Assembly (NCBI GenBank): GCA_031257695.1
Contig: JAIROB010000084.1
Location: 1-11,459 of the forward strand
DNA length: 11,459 nt
Direction: 5' to 3'
Source: Treponema sp.
GTDB taxonomy: Bacteria; Spirochaetota; Spirochaetia; Treponematales; Breznakiellaceae
Positions 6,193 through 11,459 of this stretch are shown here, piece by piece. Within the stretch, counting starts at the first letter, position 1, and every line of letters begins with the position of its first letter. Under the pieces are notes generated by a model, which saw only the letters and a program-made list of their open reading frames with translations, was not told the origin of the DNA and ran no database searches. The translations under genes and the position numbers were made by a program.

Positions 6193-7452
6193 TCAGCGCG
6201 CCAGTAGTACCGCCACATCGTTCACGTTGGTTCCCGTGGGGCCGGTTATCACCAGGCCGTCTACGGCTTTGAGGCCGTGGTACGCGTCGTTGTTGTCCAG
6301 AATGTCCCGGGGGTTGAGCCCCCGCGCGGCCAGTGCCGCCAGGGTGGCGCCGTCCACGATTCCTCCCGCGGCGTCGGTGGGGCCGTCGGTGCCGTCGGAG
6401 CCCACGGAGAAGATCGCCAGGTCGGGTATGCCGGCGATGCCTTCCGCCGCGGCCAGGGCAAGCTCCTGGTTGCGGCCCCCCTTGCCGTTTCCCGTGACGC
6501 GCACCACGGTCTCGCCCCCAAGGATGATGGCGCAGGGGCGGCCGGGGCTGAACTCCCCGGAGCCGGATCCGCCGCCTATACTCCGGGCAATGGACGCCAT
6601 AAGGCGCCCCGCCTCGCGGGCTTCGCCGTCCATGTCAACGCAGAGGATCTGCGGGGCGTAGCCCAGATCCCGCGCCGTAAGCGCCGCGGCCGCGCAGAGG
6701 CTGCGGACGCTGCCGGTGATTACGGTTTCCACATTGTCGAGCGCCTTGGGGGTCTCCCGAATAAGACAGTCCAGAGCAGGGCCGCTCAGGTTCAGCCGGT
6801 ATTTTTTGACCAGCGCCAGGGCTTCGGCCGCGGTGGAAGTATCCGCAGCGGCCGGCCCGGACGCGATAGAGTCCGGTCTGTCCCCCAGCACGTCGGAGAG
6901 CGCCACCGTGAAGATCCTGGCGGGCGCGCAGGCCAAGGCGAAGCGGCCGCCCTTTACCGCGGAGAGCCGTTTCCGTATGGTGTTTATTTCCGTAATCCCC
7001 GCGCCGGAAGCCAGGAGCTGCCTGTTGACATCCGCAATGTCCCCCAGGCTGAGGCCGTCCAGGGGCTTTTCAAACAGCGCGGAACCGCCGCCGGAAACCA
7101 GAAAGAGCAGCTCCTCCCCGGCGCGGAGGCTTGCCGCCAGCGCCAGCGCCTTCTCTGTGCCCCGCAGGGTGTTTTCGTCCGAAACAGGGTGCCCGGCCTC
7201 GATGATCTCCATGCCGGGTATGCTTCCCCGGGAATGTCCGTACTTGGTGATCACGATCCCCCGCTCAAGGTGCTTCCCCAGCGTTTCCCCCGCTGCCTTC
7301 GCCATGGTCCAGGCGGCCTTCCCTATGGCCAGCGCCGCAACAGGCCCGGAAAAAACGCGCTTTTCCAGCGCCCTCCGCACCGCGGCGTCCGGCAGGTTAG
7401 CCGCTATGGTCCGGTCGATCAGGGCGCGGGCGTCGGCATAAATTCCCTTCAT
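6193..7452 (-). CDS. Glycerate 2-kinase, MOFRL/TtuD family
   Basis: A cytoplasmic enzyme phosphorylating D-glycerate with ATP, normally to 2-phosphoglycerate, feeding glycolysis from glycerate, serine or tartronate routes. The 419 residues show the two-domain family layout. An N-terminal DUF4147 domain contains LAIGKAA (41-47, with the conserved Lys45), EAGHPVSDENT (85-95) and the glycine loop VSGGGSAL (119-126), then SDVLGDRPDSIASGP (186-200). A C-terminal MOFRL domain contains LGGET (311-315), GKGGRNQELALAAA (323-336) and GSDGTDGPTDAAGG (351-364). ATG 7452 is chosen because it begins the family's normal N-terminus. A TTG at 7488 would add 12 residues and overlap the upstream lipoprotein gene by 11 bases. 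Neither start has a strong SD, so coupling to the upstream gene is likely. It is last in the minus-strand cluster. Confidence 0.93.
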   Translation of the reverse strand: MKGIYADARALIDRTIAANLPDAAVRRALEKRVFSGPVAALAIGKAAWTMAKAAGETLGKHLERGIVITKYGHSRGSIPGMEIIEAGHPVSDENTLRGTEKALALAASLRAGEELLFLVSGGGSALFEKPLDGLSLGDIADVNRQLLASGAGITEINTIRKRLSAVKGGRFALACAPARIFTVALSDVLGDRPDSIASGPAAADTSTAAEALALVKKYRLNLSGPALDCLIRETPKALDNVETVITGSVRSLCAAAALTARDLGYAPQILCVDMDGEAREAGRLMASIARSIGGGSGSGEFSPGRPCAIILGGETVVRVTGNGKGGRNQELALAAAEGIAGIPDLAIFSVGSDGTDGPTDAAGGIVDGATLAALAARGLNPRDILDNNDAYHGLKAVDGLVITGPTGTNVNDVAVLLAR

Positions 7453-7477
7453 AGTTCCGGTAGCATAGCACAGTACG

Positions 7478-7834
7478 CTATTCCTCAATAGTCCAGGACA
7501 GCAGTTCGACCGTGCCGTCCCGTAAGGCCAGGCCCGGCGGACCCGCGGGAATATCCAGGAAAATTACCGTAAAAGTGACCTCATAACCCTGGAGCTTTCG
7601 TATCTCCTCTTCCTTTTCGGGGGGCGTAACGTTGTACTGTCTGCCGTCTCCGGCAACGATGCCGGCGAAGGTGTGGGGCTCGCTGCCGAATACGACAACC
7701 CGGCCCCGTATGGTCCGGGTTATGTCTGTGCCGGTCATCAAAGGCTCCTCCGCCCCGGCGAACGCCTTTTCCGTCCCGGAGGATACACACGACGCAAGAG
7801 CCGCAATCAGGACGAAAAAAGACCATGTTCGCAT
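7478..7834 (-). CDS. Small predicted lipoprotein, family not recognised
   Basis: 118 residues. The N-terminus MRTWSFFVLIAALASC is a lipoprotein signal peptide with lipobox LASC and acylated Cys16. The mature part (about 100 residues) begins with a short Ser/Thr/Gly linker and then looks beta-rich, with alternating strands such as TIRGRVVVFGSEPHTFAGIV, a charged turn PPEKEEEIRKLQGYEV, and GTVELLSWTIEE at the end. A small barrel such as an OB fold is possible but only a guess. There are no cysteines apart from the lipid anchor. ATG 7834 lies 3 bp after the TAG stop of the large surface-protein gene and the SD is weak, so translation probably depends on reinitiation. It may be an accessory or anchor for the surface protein upstream (inference from position only). 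Confidence 0.8.
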   Translation of the reverse strand: MRTWSFFVLIAALASCVSSGTEKAFAGAEEPLMTGTDITRTIRGRVVVFGSEPHTFAGIVAGDGRQYNVTPPEKEEEIRKLQGYEVTFTVIFLDIPAGPPGLALRDGTVELLSWTIEE

Positions 7835-7837
7835 AGG

Positions 7838-10800
7838 CTATCTTACCATTACATAGAGTTCAACGTTTGGGGAAGAGGGCTTGTTCAAGGTGATGGTCAA
7901 ATCGCCGGTTTTGTTTTTCCACCCATCCGCCGATTGCACGATGAGGCCGTAGGCTCTGAGTTCGCTCGTATCGGTCAGGGGGAAAAGCTTAGGGCCGCCC
8001 ATGGTCCAAATGTCAAAGGCGCTTGCCCTGTAGGCGGTCCCTGTCAAGGTATAGTCCACCGTATTGTCAAAGGAAAGGACATCCGCGGAATTCGCCGTGT
8101 CGCTGAAGATCAGGGCTTCGCCGTAGCGCTGAACCGCCTTTTCAAAGGTCATGCCGGGCTCTATTTCGTTCAGCGCCGCGGTTACCGAATCTATGTCGAC
8201 AGTGTTATTGGCAAGGATTTTCCCCAAAAGCTCCGCGCCCCCCCAGTTCCGCATGAGGTAGGCGCCGAAGGCAAAGCCTTTGGCATAGGAAGCGCCGGAG
8301 AGTTGTGTCCATTCGGTTATGCCGTGCGTATTATAAGTGTTGAGGAAAGTGGGTATACGAACATTTATTGCATGGTTTGGATTATCCGGCCCTACGCCAA
8401 TTAAGGGACTGATGACATCCTCGGCCATTAGGGAACACATCTCATTATACCAGGAAGCAGAAAACTGGTTGTTCAAAACCGTCTTTTGGTTAAAGTGGAT
8501 CATGTGTTGGAATTCATGAACGAGGGTGCTGTACATATAATTCGGAGATGAGTCTACACTCCTCACGCTTAAATAGAAAATTTCCGCCAGATTTGTTTCA
8601 TAACCGCTCGGCAACTGAGCCTTGGTGTAAAAATCCTTTGACCAGAAAAAACCGGCGGCTCCGGAAGATCCTCCCGTGCCTCCCATGAAATCATACACCA
8701 GAATCTGTACTTTTGTGTCGCCGTCTTTTCCGCCGTAGCTCGGATGTGTGTCGGACACGCCGCCGCCATACTCATGCCCAAGCAGCTTCGTCTCCACGGG
8801 GTATATCAAGTCGAATTTTTGCGCCATGGCTTCGGCCTGAGCCGTTGTAATTTTCAAGTCGGAAGTCCCTCCGTCAGCAGCACTGTAGGCATCGTCCATA
8901 ACCCACACATTTCCATGGCTGCCCGCAGCCCGCAGTGTGGCTTGTTTCTGCGTCCATGTATTACTACCGTAGACGGTTTCTACCCAAAACATTCTTGTGT
9001 CGCCAACTACCGGTGAAGGAAGCGGCTCTGCCGCAAAACCTGGGCGTAGGATGTTCCGGGGTTCCTGCCGCATCTCAGCCGTTATGGGCGGCGGATTAGC
9101 GTTGAACTCCATTGCGAGGGGATGGTCTAATAAAAGAGGCTCGGAGTCTGAAGCGGCGGCATTTGGCGGGGATGCAAAAGAAGGGGCCACGCTTGTCAAG
9201 GGTAAACTCCCGGCGCCGACGACACTGCCGGAATTTGCTCCCGTCACATTGGTATCGCCTTTATTCACTTTTACTAGGAAGACGCTTTTGTTTGCCAAAC
9301 CCAAAAATGCAGCCGTCGCCGTACTGTTAACGCCGAAATCGACTTTTGTCACTGTAGATGAGGTAGCGATCCATGCCTCGACCGTTTTGTGGTCGTTCAT
9401 TGTCAGGGTTGTCTCATTTGCTGGTGTCTGTTCAGACAGCATTACCCCGTCAACCTTCCAATACATGAAGACTCCCCTTTGACCAAGCTCAACTCGCAAT
9501 CTCACCTCCGTACCGGAGGCGTAGAGGCCGTCGGCATCGGCTATCCCCGATATAATCGTTATTGAGCCTGAACCATGGCCTACCACCCGCGAATCAAGGC
9601 GATACCCGCTTGATAGCTCTTGTACCGCTCCTGCGCGTGCATTCGACCCCGGTATGGGATCGCCGTAGAAATCCACCGTGGGATAATCCCCGGGCCGTGT
9701 GGTAATGACACCAACCGCATCTAGACCGGACAGGGGCTTGAAGCTGGTGGGTCCCACGGGCATTGTGGCTGCTTGTGCATCGGTAGCGTCGAATGTCCAT
9801 CCGCTGAAATCGGCGCTTGGGCCGCTCGCTTTGTCGGACACATTATAACCGCCGGAAGTGACGGTCCCATAATTGTTGTACACCACACTCCAGTAAGTTG
9901 CGCTGTTTCCGTAGAACACATTGCCGGTCAGAGTAAGCGTTCCGTAGTGGTTGACTATAGCGCCGCCCCGGCTGTCACCTGATGTGCCGGCCCAGACTGC
10001 AACGTTATTGTAGAACGTACAGCCCCGGACAGCCAAGGTTCCAGCGCTATGTATTACGCCGCCAAGGGCGTAAGAGGATGCGGATGTCGCCCGGTTCCCG
10101 CTGAAGATACAGGATTCCAGGGTCAGATTCCCGGTGTTGTATATAGCGCCGCCATACGCGGAAGACGACGTATAGGCGGCGTCCTTGAAGTGCAGCCGCC
10201 TGATGGTAACATCAGTGCCGGCACCAGAGATATAGAGGAACCGGTCCGTTCCGGTTTGGGTAAGGGTTGACCCGCCGCCCTCAATAGTGAGGCTGCCGGC
10301 CATGCTGACGGACAACTGGCTCGTCAAGGTGAGGATCAGCCCTTCGTTTATCTCTATGGTATCCCCGCTCCGCGCATCCGCCAGAGCCTGCCGCAGGGTT
10401 CCGGTCCCGCTGTCTCCTCCGTTCGTTACGCTGATTAAGGATACCGCCTCTACCACCATGTTGGCGTCTATCGTTACCGTAATCTCGTCTGCGGGGGTCT
10501 GTTCAGGCTGCGCTGCCCCGTTAACCTTCCAATACCCGAAGACTCTCCCCCCGGTAAGCACAGCCCGCAATGTTACGCTTGTGCCGGAATCGTAGAGGCC
10601 GTCGGCATTGGCAGTCCCGGATAGTACGATTGAGCCCTGGCCTACCACCGAAAAATCAAGGCTGTACCCGCCGGTTGCCAGCTCTTGCGCCGCCCCTGCA
10701 TGCGCGCCCGATGCCGGGATGGGATTGCCGTAGAAATCCACCGTGGGATAACCCTCGGGCCGTGTGGTAATGATACTCGCCGCGGCCAGACCTGACCGGG

Positions 10801-11459
10801 GTTTTAAGCTGACCGGTCCTACCGGCATTACGGTTGCCCATACAGCAACATAATCATCGAATGTCCACCCGCCGGAAGAGGAGCTTGTGCCACCAGGCTT
10901 GTCGGACACGTTATACCCGCCAGAGGTAACGGTTCCGTTGTTGAACACCACACTCCCGAAAGTTGCGTTGTTCCCATAGAACACGTTGCCGGTCAGGTCG
11001 AGCGTTCCATAGTTACCTATCGCTCCGCCCCGGGCGTTACCTGATGTACCGGCGTAGACTACCGCGTTATTGTAGAACGTACAGCCCCGGACATTCAGGG
11101 TTGAGCTGGAGCCATTGAATATCGCGCCACCCACGGCGTAAGAGGATGCGGATGCCACCTGGTTCCCGCTGAAGATACAGGATTCCAGCGTCAGTGTTCC
11201 ATAGTTGCATATCGCGCCGCCATACGCGGAAGACGACGATGTATAGGCGGCGTTCTTGAAGTGCAACCGCCTGATAGTAACATCAGCGCTGGCGCCGGAG
11301 ATATAGAGTAACTGGTTTGTTCCGGTTTGAGTCAGGGTTGCGCCGTTCCCCTCAATAATGAGATTTTTGTTTATAGTGGGCAGGACGCTTGCCAGGGTAA
11401 TCACGCTCCCCGGTTCCAGCAAAACCTGTACGGTCTGCGGCCCCCCGGTCACGGCCTGA
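7838..11459 (-). CDS. Large secreted protein: two beta-helix/InlB-like units plus M30-like metalloprotease, 5' end outside window
   Basis: The frame is open through the right edge (residues Gln-Ala precede a GTG at 11452), so start and signal peptide are missing; 1204 residues are counted from that GTG. Residues 1-341 and 342-695 are two copies of one unit. Each has a right-handed beta-helix part with repeated GGAI.N.GTLTLESCIFSGN-type turns, as in polymorphic outer-membrane proteins, then a PTVDFYG.PIP segment, then a divergent InlB B-repeat-like domain (SGT.V.LR...VF.YWKV.G). A linker (about 696-815) that I do not recognise follows. The C-terminal domain (about 816-1204) has HEFQHMIH (979-986), the zinc HExxH motif, with Glu1004 in WYNEM as likely third ligand. 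This resembles peptidase family M30 (hyicolysin). Probably exported and acting at the cell surface on host or plant polymers. No autotransporter barrel or sorting signal is visible at the C-terminus. Confidence 0.85.
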   Translation of the reverse strand, partial: QAVTGGPQTVQVLLEPGSVITLASVLPTINKNLIIEGNGATLTQTGTNQLLYISGASADVTIRRLHFKNAAYTSSSSAYGGAICNYGTLTLESCIFSGNQVASASSYAVGGAIFNGSSSTLNVRGCTFYNNAVVYAGTSGNARGGAIGNYGTLDLTGNVFYGNNATFGSVVFNNGTVTSGGYNVSDKPGGTSSSSGGWTFDDYVAVWATVMPVGPVSLKPRSGLAAASIITTRPEGYPTVDFYGNPIPASGAHAGAAQELATGGYSLDFSVVGQGSIVLSGTANADGLYDSGTSVTLRAVLTGGRVFGYWKVNGAAQPEQTPADEITVTIDANMVVEAVSLISVTNGGDSGTGTLRQALADARSGDTIEINEGLILTLTSQLSVSMAGSLTIEGGGSTLTQTGTDRFLYISGAGTDVTIRRLHFKDAAYTSSSAYGGAIYNTGNLTLESCIFSGNRATSASSYALGGVIHSAGTLAVRGCTFYNNVAVWAGTSGDSRGGAIVNHYGTLTLTGNVFYGNSATYWSVVYNNYGTVTSGGYNVSDKASGPSADFSGWTFDATDAQAATMPVGPTSFKPLSGLDAVGVITTRPGDYPTVDFYGDPIPGSNARAGAVQELSSGYRLDSRVVGHGSGSITIISGIADADGLYASGTEVRLRVELGQRGVFMYWKVDGVMLSEQTPANETTLTMNDHKTVEAWIATSSTVTKVDFGVNSTATAAFLGLANKSVFLVKVNKGDTNVTGANSGSVVGAGSLPLTSVAPSFASPPNAAASDSEPLLLDHPLAMEFNANPPPITAEMRQEPRNILRPGFAAEPLPSPVVGDTRMFWVETVYGSNTWTQKQATLRAAGSHGNVWVMDDAYSAADGGTSDLKITTAQAEAMAQKFDLIYPVETKLLGHEYGGGVSDTHPSYGGKDGDTKVQILVYDFMGGTGGSSGAAGFFWSKDFYTKAQLPSGYETNLAEIFYLSVRSVDSSPNYMYSTLVHEFQHMIHFNQKTVLNNQFSASWYNEMCSLMAEDVISPLIGVGPDNPNHAINVRIPTFLNTYNTHGITEWTQLSGASYAKGFAFGAYLMRNWGGAELLGKILANNTVDIDSVTAALNEIEPGMTFEKAVQRYGEALIFSDTANSADVLSFDNTVDYTLTGTAYRASAFDIWTMGGPKLFPLTDTSELRAYGLIVQSADGWKNKTGDLTITLNKPSSPNVELYVMVR
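9368..11459 (-). repeat. Two tandem coding repeats of about 1.07 kb
   Basis: The two beta-helix/InlB-like units are direct repeats at the DNA level. CTGAAGATAC starts at 10101 and 11169 (offset 1068), and TAGAAATCCACCGTGGGATA starts at 9666 and 10731 (offset 1065). Unit boundaries are about 9368-10429 and 10430 to beyond 11459. Some blocks are nearly identical while the InlB-like and early beta-helix parts have diverged, which suggests an old duplication with patchy homogenisation. More copies may lie outside the window. Confidence 0.85.

Noticed and set aside
6277..7491. 404-residue open frame on the plus strand, opposite glycerate kinase
   Set aside because: Antisense shadow. The minus frame has unmistakable MOFRL-kinase motifs throughout.

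Overview
The window looks like a chromosomal segment of a spirochaete, most likely a Treponema relative. This is inferred from gene content: a TetR / RND-MMPL exporter / LolA-like trio, a secreted beta-helix plus M30-like protease protein, short-leader lipoproteins and a TTG start. No rRNA or tRNA is present to confirm it. Most of the window is G+C rich, but positions 1-117 are only about one third G+C (hand count), and the large surface-protein gene at the right end is visibly less G+C rich than the middle genes.

Layout. (1) 1-117: the 3' end of an unrecognised low-G+C gene. (2) 118-739: no gene, but two different structured repeats. One is a 234-bp MITE-like element with imperfect terminal inverted repeats and nested inner stems (175-408). 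The other is a 174-bp long imperfect hairpin (518-691) whose left part overlaps a degenerate direct repeat and whose right edge ends in a run of ten G. (3) 740-1981 (+): tyrosyl-tRNA synthetase, apparently read from a promoter so close that its mRNA may be leaderless. (4) 2003-2575 (-): a TetR-family repressor, divergent from (5) 2763-5417 (+), an RND/MMPL exporter, which is translationally coupled to (6) 5414-6187 (+), a periplasmic LolA-like protein. The tetR/exporter intergenic region carries a 25-bp palindrome nested inside a second inverted repeat, which are good operator candidates. (7) On the minus strand, a tight cluster in the order surface protein (11459-7838, start outside the window), small lipoprotein (7834-7478), glycerate 2-kinase (7452-6193). 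It converges on the exporter pair with only 5 bp between stop codons.

Working together: the TetR, RND and LolA-like genes form a plausible envelope lipid or lipoprotein export module under local repression. The minus-strand cluster couples a large secreted beta-helix/metalloprotease and a lipoprotein to a central-carbon enzyme, with no obvious functional link beyond co-transcription. I found no CRISPR array, phage or complete IS. The most unusual material is the pair of intergenic elements at 175-691 and the tandemly duplicated, roughly 1.07-kb beta-helix/InlB-like unit in the surface protein.
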